Below the pieces are notes generated by a model that was given only the letters and a program-made list of their open reading frames with translations, had not been told where the DNA came from and did no database searches. A DNA stretch of 64,000 nt, from contig NC_033629.1 in NCBI RefSeq assembly GCF_001540865.1, positions 8,942,281-9,006,280 on the forward strand, in the 5' to 3' direction. This stretch comes from Ananas comosus (Eukaryota > Streptophyta > Magnoliopsida > Poales > Bromeliaceae). A program made the position numbers and the translations under genes. Shown here one piece after another: positions 11,650 through 22,104 of this stretch (position 1 is its first letter; the number at the start of each line of letters is the position of its first letter).

Positions 11650-12050
11650 CGATAATTTTAGAAAGTTTTGGACCCAGCCCAAGTCTAAGAATGTAATATA
11701 TCTAAAAAAACTCATTCAGCCTAAAAGTTTAAGTCTATTTTGATCAATCCCAAAAGCATATATCAACTCTTTTATCCTTTTATCATTATTTTAGCTATTT
11801 TTGTCGGCTTTCTCTCAGACATGCTCTGTAAACTCATCATAAGAGCCACCAACTCAATCACAGCACACCACTTGAGGCGAGTAGCCTAGAATTATCAAAT
11901 CGTTGGCTTTGATACCACTTGCCAGAAAATTCTTAGCCTAGCCAAAAGCAACGTGAGATTAAGAATATAACGTATCTAATGAAACTCATTCAACCTAAAA
12001 GTCAAGCTTATTAGGTTTGGACACACTGATATATCAATTCTTTTACTCAC
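11650..12050 (-). mobile_element. Degenerate TRIM-like element
   Basis: Two diverged direct repeats (about 11650-11790 and 11920-12050) share 'taagaatgtaatatatct'-like, 'aaactcattcagcctaaaag'-like and 'atatatcaactcttttat'-like segments. Next to the second copy, the minus strand reads TGGTATCAAAGCCAACG (about 11903-11919), a plausible initiator tRNA-Met primer-binding site. The outer ends are eroded and no target duplication was found, so limits are approximate. Confidence 0.5.
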
Positions 12051-13059
12051 TGATAATTTGATAAGGAAAAAAAAAACAGAAAGAGAGCATTTTAGTAAAT
12101 TTAGTTAAACTTACTAAATTTGACTTTTACTAAGTGCATATCAAAATTCAATATTTGATTTGATGTATTTATATTCGACTTTTTGCACTTGGATCTGCCT
12201 GAGGAGACCCAATTGTAGCATTTGGAATTATGTCTAAACTGACGGTAGTTCCATCGGTAACAGTTAAAGAGTTTAACTTTATGCAAAAGATAAATATACC
12301 TTTTTAATCATTTTTAAATTAAATTTTTTTTTTCTACATTAGAGGTAATCTCAGTACTATATATGTATAGTGATAAAATTTTAGAATTGCAATTCTCTTT
12401 CTGCATGCAAGCAAACAAATAATCTATATTTACAACGCTTTCTACTATATTTATTAAACCAAATAAGGTTCATATAGTTATAACAGTTGTATTTTCAACT
12501 ACATGTAACTTAAACTACACCAAGTTTCTAATTATAGCCAACCAAATAGACCCTTTTTAGATAACTTGTAAATTTTCATATGTAATATCTAAATATCTAA
12601 ATTGATGACTAGACAAAAGTAATCAAAAAAATTTTAAAAAAAAATCTAAAAATCCAAGAGTAGATAACTTGCAGATTTTCATATGTAAAATCCAAAAATC
12701 TAAATAGATGACTAGATAGAAGCATGTACAAATTTGGCTCATCAACATTAATTTAGACAGGAAAAAATGTACAGGAGACCCCCTAAACTTAAGCTCGTTT
12801 ATAACTACGCTTCTAAATTAACTTTCAAATTTGACATAATTAGATTTCTAAACTTTATCAAATAGTTCAAAAGATCTCTCTTTATTTGAGATTAATAATT
12901 ACACACCCGTTTCTAACCTAAATCTTGTAAAAGCTTCAGAATAGAAAGAAATTTATTTCTATTCTGACATATGAAAAAATAAAAATAAAAATGGAATGTA
13001 GATTTAGCCTATTCTTCAATTTTTATGCTTGATATTCAAATTTGAAAGAGAAATATTAA

Positions 13060-13096
<37 letters not shown>
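12051..13096. other. Intergenic, no gene seen
   Basis: AT-rich. One segment of about 60 bp ('aacttgtaaattttcatatgta...gatgactag') recurs 100 bp later (about 12560 and 12665). A TA/GA microsatellite at about 13060-13096 leads into the next MITE. Confidence 0.6.
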
Positions 13097-13097
<1 letters not shown>

Positions 13098-13331
13098 TCC
13101 GGCTGGGATACTATCGATAGCACCAAGCACTTAGTATTATCGAGTTTTCCGTCGTTAGATTTAACCCTTTGATTATTTTCACCTGTTAAATTATACTGTT
13201 CAACTAATAACTCACTCAACTCTAAGAGAATCTACATCATCCTAACCGTACATTTTTTCATCTAAGAGCCGAAAACCTAATAGCGCCAACAGCTTGATGC
13301 TATTGATAGCATTCCAGCCTAGTTCTATATA
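13097..13331. mobile_element. (TA)n-associated MITE, family A
   Basis: Starts GTCCGGCTGGGATACTATCG and ends with the near reverse complement (...gctattgatagcattccagcctagttc). Terminal inverted repeats are about 30 bp, enclosing a conserved centre with 'cccgttagattatact' and 'actcaaccct'-like text. A TA repeat precedes it and tatata follows. A second, truncated copy of the left half follows at about 13337-13430. Related copies lie at 35779, 37176, 41484, 42486 and 63690. Confidence 0.8.
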
Positions 13332-14115
13332 TAAAATTCAGTTGTGATACTATCGATAGCACCAAGCATTTAGTGTTATTGAGTATTCTGCCATTAGATT
13401 TAATTCTTTGACTATTTTCACCCGTTAGAAGGCTTATAAGATTATGTGCATGACTTGCGACCCAAACAGATATGTAATTAGTAAATTTGATTGACGACTT
13501 GGATCTATTAATTAAGGCCAATTTGCATAAAAAATCCACTTATTTTAGGCTTTTGCAAAATTGGGCCACCTTTTTCGTTTTTGTAGATTCAGTCCGCTTT
13601 TTCAGCAAACTGACCAAAATGCCCTTGTACCTTTTTCTCTTTCTTCTTTTTTTTTTTGTCGTTCTTTTTTCTTTTCTCTTCCCAGAGAGCGGCAGAGGCA
13701 GAAACGCCACCCTTGCCCCGGCAACGTCTCCTTCGTCCGCTCCGGCGACGTCGCCGGCAACGAGCCCCTCTCCCCTGCCTCGACCCAAATCCTCCGACTC
13801 TGCTGAGGCCGCGCCGCAATCCTCTTTTTTTTTCTCTCTTTCTTCTCTTCTTCTTCTTCTTTTTCTTCTTTCTCCTGCAGGAACAGTTTTCTTTTTTTTT
13901 TTTTGTTTTACTCTTTCTTTTTTTTCTTCTTCTTGCGGGAGAAGCTTCCTTCTCTTTTTTTTTTTCCTCTTTTTCTTCTTCTTCTTCTTCTTCCTCATGT
14001 ACACCAAGTTTTGCCACCCCGCAACCAACCTCTTTGCCTCCACCGCACCAGCCTCGCGCGGCTCCGCGGCACCCCGCGCCTACCCCCAACACTGCTCCGC
14101 CGCCGCACCGTGCAC

Positions 14116-14541
14116 CGTTAATGATGTAATTACGCTATTACACCATTAATGGTGTAATGGTGTAATTTCACCATTAATGGTGTAACCATTGCACCATTAA
14201 TGGTGTAATTACACCATTACACCATTAATGGTGTAATGGTTAATGGTGTAATGGTGCACCATTACACCATTACGACGAAGAAGAAGCAGCCGCAGCGCCC
14301 CCGCGTGCCCGCCCGCCGCCGCTGCGTGCACCGGCCCGCCGCACCGGCCCTGCCGCCGCCTCCGCCCTCCTCATCGCGTACGCGCCCCTCGCCGACCCTG
14401 CGTTCACCCCGCAGGCCCAAGAGGCCGTGGACGACCGTGGACGAGCGCGGTCCACGCGAGCAGGTCCCTCACGGGCATTTTGTCGAACACCTTGCGGGCT
14501 AGAACAAACAGAGGACTAAACAAACAGAGGACTAAACAGAG

Positions 14542-14582
<41 letters not shown>

Positions 14583-15210
14583 CTCCTCTGGTGGAGCTCG
14601 TCGAGGTGGAGATAGAGGGCTCGCCGTCGGTCGTGGCGGCGAAGAGGAGGGCGGTGGGCGGAGAGCGCGCGGTGGCGGGGAGCTGCGTGCGGGGGCACGC
14701 GGGTGCACGTTGCGGCGCGCGGGCACGCTTCGGCGCGCAGGGGCGCCGACGCACGCTGCGGCGCGCGGGGGCACGCTTCTCGCGGGCGCGCTCGGCGCAC
14801 GCGGCGCTGGGGCACGCTTTGCGCGGGCGCGCATGGCGCATGCGGCGCGCGGGTGAGGACAGGGGCCACGACTCGCTGTCGTAGGCGCCGACGTAGTTGA
14901 GGCGCTTCCACGCCCAGCGCGAGCACCCCACTCACACCACGCACTCTAACCCACCCACCACAGACATCGTCGACGACGACGACGACGACGATGGTGGAGA
15001 CGAAGATGGAGAAGTCGAAGATGGTGGAGACGACGATGGTGGAGACGACGACGACGCGGACGCGCTGTGGCTGCTTCTTCTTCGTCGTAATGGTGTAATG
15101 GTGCACCATTACACCATTAATGGTGTAATGGTGTAATTACACCATTAATGGTGTAATTTCACCATTAATGGTGTAATGGTGCACCATTAAACCATTAATG
15201 GTGTAATGGG
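14116..15210. repeat. Foldback-like segment bounded by arrays of an ACCATTAATGGT palindrome
   Basis: Two arrays (14116-14272 and 15090-15210) contain many overlapping copies of ACCATTAATGGTGTAATTAC-type text, each unit itself palindromic. Immediately inside, 'acgacgaagaagaagcagcc' at about 14270 is repeated in inverted form at about 15070-15092. The roughly 800-bp GC-rich segment between them is therefore framed by inverted arrays, like a foldback element nested within the Pack-MULE. Confidence 0.75.
14404..14515 (-). pseudogene. Captured pentatricopeptide-repeat (PPR) protein fragment
   Basis: The minus-strand frame reads ARKVFDKMPVRDLLAWTALV, a near-canonical PPR motif of plant RNA-binding PPR proteins. 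It has no start or downstream repeats and runs into a CT microsatellite. It lies inside the Pack-MULE, so it is best read as a transduplicated exon piece. PPR identity is by motif recognition. Confidence 0.6.
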
Positions 15211-15345
15211 CGCGACAGCGAAGAGCCGGGCCAGAGGGAGAAGGCGCCCTCGTCGCACATGGTGCGGGCGACGCAGTCGGCGAAGCTGCGGAAGCGGCGG
15301 CGGTAGCCGAGGAGCGCGACGTTCACCTCCTGCGTCTGGAGCAGC
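15205..15345 (-). pseudogene. Captured fragment, possibly a mitochondrial carrier protein
   Basis: The minus-strand frame contains NVALLGYRRRFRSFADCV followed by ARTMCDEGAFSLWPGS. The pattern F.DC..RT...EG...LW.G resembles the matrix-loop motif of mitochondrial carrier family proteins. It is only about 45 residues and open on both sides. Tentative: other sources are possible. Confidence 0.35.
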
Positions 15346-15539
15346 ACGCTTTATTCTCCCCATTTTGTTTTTCCATCTTTTTTTTTTTGTTTTTCTCCCC
15401 ATTTTCTCTTTCTCTCATCATCATCATCATCTTCTTGGGTTTTTTTTTTTTAAAATTTTAATTTTTTTATTTTAAAAGTTTCTCTGAGGGGGGCGAGCGC
15501 CAAGAAGATCACGCGCGACGTCCTCCTCTAGAAGGTCTC

Positions 15540-15710
15540 CCACGAGCGTGGAGGACGGTGGCGGCGGAGGAGGAGCCGACGGCGTGGCCGCGGCGCCGCT
15601 GCGGGCCAGCTCGGCGGCGGCATCGCGCAGGTGTTCGACGCTGTCGGCCATGTTCTCGAGGCAATCACGGACGGGGCCAGAGCCGGAGCCGAAGCCAGGG
15701 GGACGGCGGC
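15540..15710 (-). pseudogene. Captured fragment, possibly invertase/pectin-methylesterase inhibitor
   Basis: The minus-strand frame reads VRDCLENMADSVEHLRDAAAE, then a Pro/Ser-rich linker. The DC-x6-D-x3-LR-x4-E arrangement resembles one helix of plant PMEI domains. It is short, broken and inside the Pack-MULE. Not confirmed by any alignment. Confidence 0.35.
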
Positions 15711-16280
15711 GAGGCGGGCGACGGCGGCGAGGCCGGAAGTCGCCGTGGCGCGCCTCGTGCTCTTACAGAAAGAAGAAAAAGAAGAAGAAGAGGAAAAAAA
15801 AAAAGGTGCTCCAGCAGGAGGAAGAAGATGAAGAAAAAGAAAAAGAGAAGAAAAAATTGCTCCGCCTGGCTTCGCTTTTTTTTTCCGGCGGAAAAAAAAA
15901 AAAGAACGAGAGAACGAAGAGGAGAGAGAAAGAGGAAAGAGAAAAAGTAATAAAGATATTTTGGTCAGTTTGCTGAAAAAGCGGACCGAATCTGCAAAAA
16001 CGAAAAAGATGGCCCGATTTTGCAAAAGCCCAAAATAAGTGGATTTTTTAAGCAAATTGGCCATACATTAATAATATATATATATATATAAAAAAGAAAT
16101 ATTGAATGTGGGATTAGATTCGCCCCATGAATGGATTTATGGGCCCCTCCCCANAAGAGAAAAAGTAATAAGGGTATTTTGGTCAGTTTGCTGAAAAAGC
16201 GGACCGAATCTGCAAAAACGAAAAAGATGGCCCGATTTTGCAAAAGCCCAAAATAAGTGGATTTTTTATGCAAATTGGCC

Positions 16281-16953
16281 ATTAATTAAAGTGTTTGATA
16301 AAGTTTCTAAAAGAAAATTAAAAGCTCACAAGCCAGTTTGAAGGAGAGAGGTTTGCGTGTTTAATTTAGATACGTTTTAAGATATATCTGTACATTGTAC
16401 AGAAGCTCTCCTTTTCAGAAGGGAAAGAGTCCAAAAGGACATCTCTTCTTTTCAACAAACAAGATCTATTGTTGTTGTTGGATAATAAATTTTAGTTCTT
16501 ATTTTAATAAGAGATAGTTTGGTGCAGAGAAGGCGAGGAGGTGTTATTGTCCCCGTGATGTTGTTGGGGGAGAAAACGACTGTTTGGTAGCCATCTAAAA
16601 ATTAATAAAGGACGTACACCATTAATTAATTGTCTTTTCCTGGAGCAATTTTGCCCTAGAACTTATTGCCTGCACCTGGTGTATTCCTATTTCCTATCCA
16701 CATCATTTTTGTTTTATGATCAATATCTTACAATTGAAACTCAAGTCGACGCCACCTGACAGATCAACGCGCGCAAGTCACAATTAACGTTTGAAAAACA
16801 GTTAGTAAAGTATAGAATAATCTTAATCACTGTATGATTTGTCAAAAATAAGCATTCAAGGTTTATGGTTTTGATATTTTTATACTTTTTTAAGTGTTAT
16901 AAAACATATTTAATTAGTTAGATTGCGAATAAAACGTATTTAATTAGTTAGAT
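16281..16953. other. Intergenic, no gene seen
   Basis: AT-rich DNA between the Pack-MULE and the split TRIM. The phrase 'acgtatttaattagttagat' is repeated in near-identical form at about 16905 and 16934. Nothing else is recognisable. Confidence 0.6.
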
Positions 16954-17170
16954 TGTGACATCCCGCTTCTCAGGGAGTTATCTATTCTAGAACTAGTCTA
17001 ACTTGACACGCTTAATCATCTTAAGTTCTTAAGTTTAGGCACCGCTCGAAATGTTATAGTTGGATTAAAAGATTTAGTTATACTGTATCTTTTATATATA
17101 TGACTATTCTAAATCCTAGAGTGTGTTCTCACCCGTCTTAGCTGATTTTATGAGGAATCACATTCCACCC

Positions 17171-17940
17171 TGTTGGGCCAATAAGGTGCAGCCAAGTGGT
17201 ACACCGGTACTCCACTCAACCCTGTTTCTTAAGGGGAGGAATTTTAATATGCACCAAGAGCATCGGAAGAAACATGAACCATCACTACATATAACTGAGG
17301 GGAGTTACAGTAACCGCAAGCGGTTACAAGCGGTTCCGATCGGCTGAAAGTGGCCCAGAAAAATAAGGAGAGTGGCCGATCATGGATGAGAAATAACTGA
17401 TCAACATGGGTGAACTATAAATAGGCAAATAACGCCCTGAAGAGAGGTCTTTTCTCCAAGAATAGAAAACCACATTTATTTTCCCTGCAATTTTCTCACA
17501 TTTTCTAGGAGTAGGCTACCTGTAATCCTTTACTTTCCTGTATTTACCGCTTTTCTCTGGGAGTAGAATATTAGCCAGATCAACTGAGTCTGTATGCCTT
17601 CAGGCACACTCGACCTTTATACTATTTCCCCAAGTTATATTCAATACATATAAAGGCATTCGGCTCTTTCAGCCGACCAGTTATTGTGTATTTCGTCTGT
17701 TCAGCTCTTCTGTCGACCCAAGTCTTTGTGCAGCCCGTATATTAGGTTCGTCCAGCCGAACCGAATCTACAGTAGAGTTTTTCGAACTCGACTGATTCGA
17801 TTCCTCGTCAGCCGAATCGTTTGATCCAGTCGAAGGGCGCAAACTTCGAGGGTCACCTTTCGTAGCTGTCTCGCATCCCTACGCGTTCCCCGAGGAAGGT
17901 TTTTGATCGGGTCAAGAATTAGGGAATTTGGCACGTAACA
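17171..17940 (+). repeat. 5' LTR of the gypsy element
   Basis: Pairs with 31570-32339, equal length. It contains a good TATA box, CTATAAATAG, at 17415-17424, conserved in the 3' copy at about 31814-31823. It should act as the element promoter. Confidence 0.95.
17415..17424 (+). promoter_or_regulatory. TATA box in the gypsy LTR
   Basis: CTATAAATAG, unchanged between the two LTRs although they differ at about 7% of sites. The likely transcription start is some 30 bp downstream. Confidence 0.6.
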
Positions 17941-17944
17941 ATTT

Positions 17945-17963
17945 TTGGCACGCCCGGTGGGAC
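17945..17963 (+). other. Primer-binding site of the gypsy element
   Basis: TGGCACGCCCGGTGGGACT starts a few bases after the LTR end, in the usual position and with a TGG start complementary to a tRNA CCA end. The tRNA species was not assigned. Confidence 0.6.
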
Positions 17964-17998
17964 TCCATTTTAGGTAAATTTATATTTTTCTTCAAGTT

Positions 17999-20771
17999 AT
18001 GGCTGATGATAATGCCATGAACTTACGCAATAGGGTTGTTTCTAGAAATTCCGAGAGCGATCAACCCAACAATTCGGATAATGCTGGGGAACGTCAAGCG
18101 GTCTTGCCTGTCGAGGGTGAGACTAGTGGTCAATCCGACCAACAGGAGCCTAGTTTGGCTCAAGCGCTTGGGCAAATGACTCGGGTCCTACAAGTGTTGG
18201 ACCAGAATAGTCATAGAAGCACTGCACGGTTGGATGCAGTATTGGCCACGATCACGGCCTCTAACGAGAATATTGCCCGAATAGGGCAATTATTGACTCG
18301 TAACGAGCAACCTTTGACAGGCTTACAAGGGCCTGTAATGACGCCAGTGTGACAAAATCCTGTGACACCGGCAAATAGTCAGCCCCAATACCAGGGGGCA
18401 CCATTCCAAGCGGCTTACAGACCGGCTGTTGCTAATGCCGGTCAACAACCAAAGATAGCATGGGGATTACCACCTCCTCCGCCAGTAGCAGCATATCAAC
18501 CTCAAAATGTAGGGGCTAAAGCTGGGTGGGAGGCTCCAAATATACAAGGAGTTAACCCTGTGGTATAGAATTTCGGGCTACCACAAGGACCAAATGTAGC
18601 ACAAGCACAAGCCCCCTTCCAAGGGAACAATAATGAAATATACGCACAGATTGAAGAAGCCATCCGAAATATTTTCTGAGTTGGCGCAAGGCCGGCAATG
18701 CGGCCTGTATTTAGATCACCTTATCCTGCGAATATAGATGCAGAACATTCTTATCCGGCAAATTGAAAAATACCAAAATTTGACAAATTTTCTGGTGATG
18801 AAATTGAAAACACAGTCGAACATGTTGCACGGTTTACGGCACAGTGCCAAGAAGCCGCTGCGGATTCGTTTTTAAAACTGAGATTATTTAATACCTTGTT
18901 AACCAAGACAGCTTTTACTTTGTATACGAGTTTACTGGCTAATTCCGTCCGAGATTGGGACGAATTAGAAAGAAAATTTCATGAACAATTTTATAGGTCA
19001 GAACCAGAATTAATCAATTTAAATAGAGAACAGGAGAATCGATTGAAGAATATTTGAACCGATTCAAGACGGCCAGGAGCCGTTGTTTTGTGAGGATGCC
19101 GGAATCTAAATTTGCCAAAATGGCATTTAACGACTTACATTTCAAAATAAAAGATTATTTTGAAGATAAATATTTTTCAAATCTATTTGATTTGGGAGTT
19201 CGAGTTGCTCAAAATGAGCAATTTCGAAGAGGAAACAATGAGGATCGGCCCAGGTGGGGCCGAAACAAAGATTGGAACAAAGGGAAAGAGAAAAATATCC
19301 CTTTTCTTGAAGAATCTTCGGCTCACAATGAGCCGAATACATCTGAAGAAATAGAGGATTCGGCTGATGAAGCCGAAATATATGTGGTGGAAATGGTAAA
19401 AAACCGCCAGCCTTATAAATGTGCTTTGTTAAAACTTGCTAAATCAAGCGAGGCAAAAGCACGAGTTTCAGCATATATGTATTCATTTGATATATCGAAG
19501 ACCGATTAAATCTTTGATCGGTTATTAAAGGATGGTCGAATTCAGCTACTGGAGGGTCAAACTATACCTCCTGGAGAGAAATTGAAAAGGAGAAGATACT
19601 GTAAATGGCACCATTTATGGAGCCATAGAATGAATGAATGCACTGCCTTTAAATGGCAGATTCAAAAAGAAATAAATGAAGGTCGGTTCATATTTGCCGA
19701 CCAGGAAAATAAAGATATGAAAATTGACAAGAATCCATTTCCATCGCAGGTCAATATAGTGGATGTCAAAGGGAAAGCAATTGCGGACAAGAAGGTCGCT
19801 GAAAGCATTGCCTAGCACCAAAAGAACTCTTCGGCGCCTTTGCATAAGATGTAAGGCCGAAATGACCAAAAAAGATTGGGAAGCAATTATCAATGAGAAG
19901 AAAACGCATAATGAATGGAGGAAATTCATGGCGTTTCCGAAGGAATGGGAAGAAATTCCCGAAGGAGACAACAAGTCAGAGGATGGTTCAGATGAAGCCT
20001 CCAACGAGTCCGAGCCAAAAGTCGGACTCGGTGTAAAACAAGAAAGACTTGTTGATGCAAAAAGTTTTGAATGACTATTACAATAGCAGGAGAGAAGAAC
20101 GCAACAGCCGATGGAGTTACCCAGAAAAATCATTCGGTTCAAAACAGAGATTTTCAGGGTATCGGCCACATTGGCAGCATCAAGCCAGGCCGAGTCCAGA
20201 ACCGGAGTTTGAGGGGATGACCGAGAGGGATATAGAATTCCTCGGTCGGAGATTCGTCAATGAGCTCGGCATACAGCCATGGCTGAGACTATGGGAAAGA
20301 AGAGAGATTTTAAGAAACCATTTAAGAATGGTAAAAGTACCGGCAAACGTGCGGGTTGATCAATGTCACGAAGTCAAACCATCGGCCAAATGGCAAGGGC
20401 CGATGTTAACAAAAACACAGAAGCGTCGGCAGCAGAGGTTGCAAGCCGAAGCAAGGCATCATTACGAAGAAGCGAAAGGGATTAGGTTGAACGCGTGGAG
20501 ACGACCCAATGAACCACCACATCCTTTTCATCCGATGCAGAATGATCATGAGGCGGGCGATTCATCGCCCGTTCCTTGGCTGAAGTCAAAGATAGAGCGA
20601 CCAATTATGGCCGAACCAGAGGAGAAGGTGACTCGGAAAGAGCTAGAGGAAAAAATAGCCTCTCTCGAGACCATTATCAAGCAAGATAGATGGCCTCCCA
20701 AGGAGAGGGAGGCGCGAATGGAAAGTGACTCCTCAGCCGAAACGGCAAAGGAGTCTGAAGAAAAGAAATAG
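17999..20771 (+). pseudogene. gag region of the gypsy element
   Basis: Encodes the structural capsid/nucleocapsid of the retroelement. The ATG at 17999 opens a 117-residue frame (MADDNAMNLRNRVV). The capsid-type segment reads at about 18765-19510 (KIPKFDKFSGDEIE, then RFKTARSRCF). A zinc-binding segment C-x2-H-x4-H-x4-C reads at about 19590-19640 (YCKWHHLWSHRMNEC). A charged C-terminal part follows (TKTQKRRQQRLQAE, about 20400-20460). Stops and frameshifts separate these pieces (e.g. at 18350, 18566, 19507, 19813), so no full gag can be made. Confidence 0.85.
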
Positions 20772-20774
20772 AGG

Positions 20775-20927
20775 TGTGACACCCCAATAATCCCACATCG
20801 GATGGGAATGGGGTTGTCATTGGGTTTATAAGAGACTTAGACACTAGTAATAATAACTGGGCTTAAGCATTTTGGGCCGGTGATTGGGCCCAACGAGTTA
20901 TTGTTGCTAGTGGGCTGGGTCGTTACA
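20775..20927. mobile_element. Solo LTR of a small (TRIM-type) element, 153 bp
   Basis: Starts TGTGACACCCCAATAATCCC and ends GGGTCGTTACA. It has TG..CA ends and a perfect 5-bp duplication AGAGG (20770-20774, 20928-20932). It contains 'cccacatcgg', a phrase common in short plant LTRs. It interrupts the gag-protease linker of the gypsy element, so it is younger. Confidence 0.85.
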
Positions 20928-20941
20928 AGAGGGTACAAGCA

Positions 20942-21480
20942 AAATCGGTTGATGAAGGTACAACCGATGTGAACATGGTATATACTCCGCCTCAGTCATT
21001 CAAAGCAGAGTATACCGAGTATGAGGAGATGATCGATGAAGAAGATGGGCTCACGGTGGCCCAATTACAGTTGGAAGACGCCAGAGCGGCCGATTCGATG
21101 GTCTTTGAGAAACCATCGACCATGCAAACGGGATTTGTGAGGTCTCTATTCATACGGGCCTTAATAGAAGGACGGCCAGTAGGCCGAGTCATGGTGGATA
21201 GCGGAGCAATGGTCAACGTCATGCCTACTTCGTTCTTTAAATAGGTGGGTAAGAGCGAAGACGAGTTGAAGCCTACCGACACAATTATGACTGACTTCAC
21301 CGGGAGCGTTCAACAAGCTAAAGGAGTGCTTACAATCGAGATCACGGTAGGTGCTAAAACTTTAAGAACAACATTTTTTGTAGTGGATGTAGATAACCAT
21401 TACAATTTACTGCTTGAGCGTGACTAGATTCATGCCAATGCATGTGTCCCCTCAACGCTACATGGGAAGCTATTCCAATA
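20942..21480 (+). pseudogene. Aspartic protease region of the gypsy element
   Basis: Retropepsin-like protease that cuts the polyprotein. The active-site motif reads VMVDSGAMVNVMP at about 21190-21228, with DSGA intact. An in-frame stop at 21242 precedes the C-terminal half (TLRTTFFVVDVDNHYNLLL, about 21360-21415). Another stop follows at 21425. Confidence 0.85.
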
Positions 21481-22104
21481 GGTAGGAGATACAGTTGAAG
21501 AAATCCGGGCCGAGGGGCGGCCCCAAATGGTGGACATTAACGCAGAAGAAATTGGCCATATCAATTGGGCCGATGCTTATCCAGATCAAATTTCTTTTGT
21601 AAGAGTGACCGAAGAGGGAGTAAAATTAATTCTCTCTAAAGATGAGGGAGCTTTGGTGGCAGCCGAAGAGCCACCAAATTGGTTAAAATGGAGTACCAAA
21701 AATAAAAAACCGATGCTCTAGAAAAGCTTCGGCAGAACGAGCTGACCAACAAGATTGATGATTCAGCCAACCAAGCCGATGAGATAACGATTGGCTATGC
21801 AAATGATTCGGCCAACCGGGCTGATGAGATAACAATTGGTTATGAAAATGATTCGGTTAGTCAGGCGGATGAGATGATATTTAACAAAACAGCCGAGCCG
21901 GCCGACAGTGACTTATTAACAAAATCGGACATTAAGGCCGATAAAGAAGTATGTGATGAACCAAGAAGGCGGGCATCCAAAGAAAATATGGAAGAATCGC
22001 CTATTAAAGTCGGTGACAAAAAGTTAGAAACTCAAGATCCACTAATAGAGGTGAACTTGGGATCCAACGAGAACAAGCGACCGACTTATATCAGTGCTAA
22101 GCTT
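21481..22104 (+). pseudogene. Protease-RT linker of the gypsy element
   Basis: Plus-strand frames 21527-21721 and 21874-22119 encode acidic, low-complexity linker text. A unit of about 66 bp giving NDSANQADEITIGYAN-like protein is repeated about three times at 21755-21890. No enzyme motif is present. Confidence 0.6.

Larger units (their letters stand above)
13516..16280. mobile_element. Pack-MULE (Mutator-like element with captured gene pieces), 2.77 kb
   Basis: The left end GGCCAATTTGCATAAAAAAT is matched in reverse by the right end at 16280. The inverted repeat continues for about 105 bp, through the text 'acctttttcgtttttg' and 'ccgctttttcagcaaactga'. Flanks are a perfect 9-bp duplication ATTAATTAA (13507-13515, 16281-16289), the Mutator hallmark. 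The interior (13640-15930) is GC-rich with coding-like minus-strand patches and purine/pyrimidine runs, and lacks a transposase. The right terminal repeat appears twice (ending at 16062 and at 16280) with an N at 16154 between. This may be an assembly join or a nested partial copy. Confidence 0.85.

Noticed and set aside
13540..14149. Long Lys/Arg/Glu-rich and Phe/Leu-rich frames on both strands
   Set aside because: Translation of TTC/TTT-type pyrimidine runs inside the Pack-MULE; low complexity in every frame.
15528..16064. 178-residue minus-strand frame starting MANLLKKSTYFG
   Set aside because: The start lies in the MULE terminal repeat; similar short peptides appear at 16282, 48824 and elsewhere purely because the repeat recurs.
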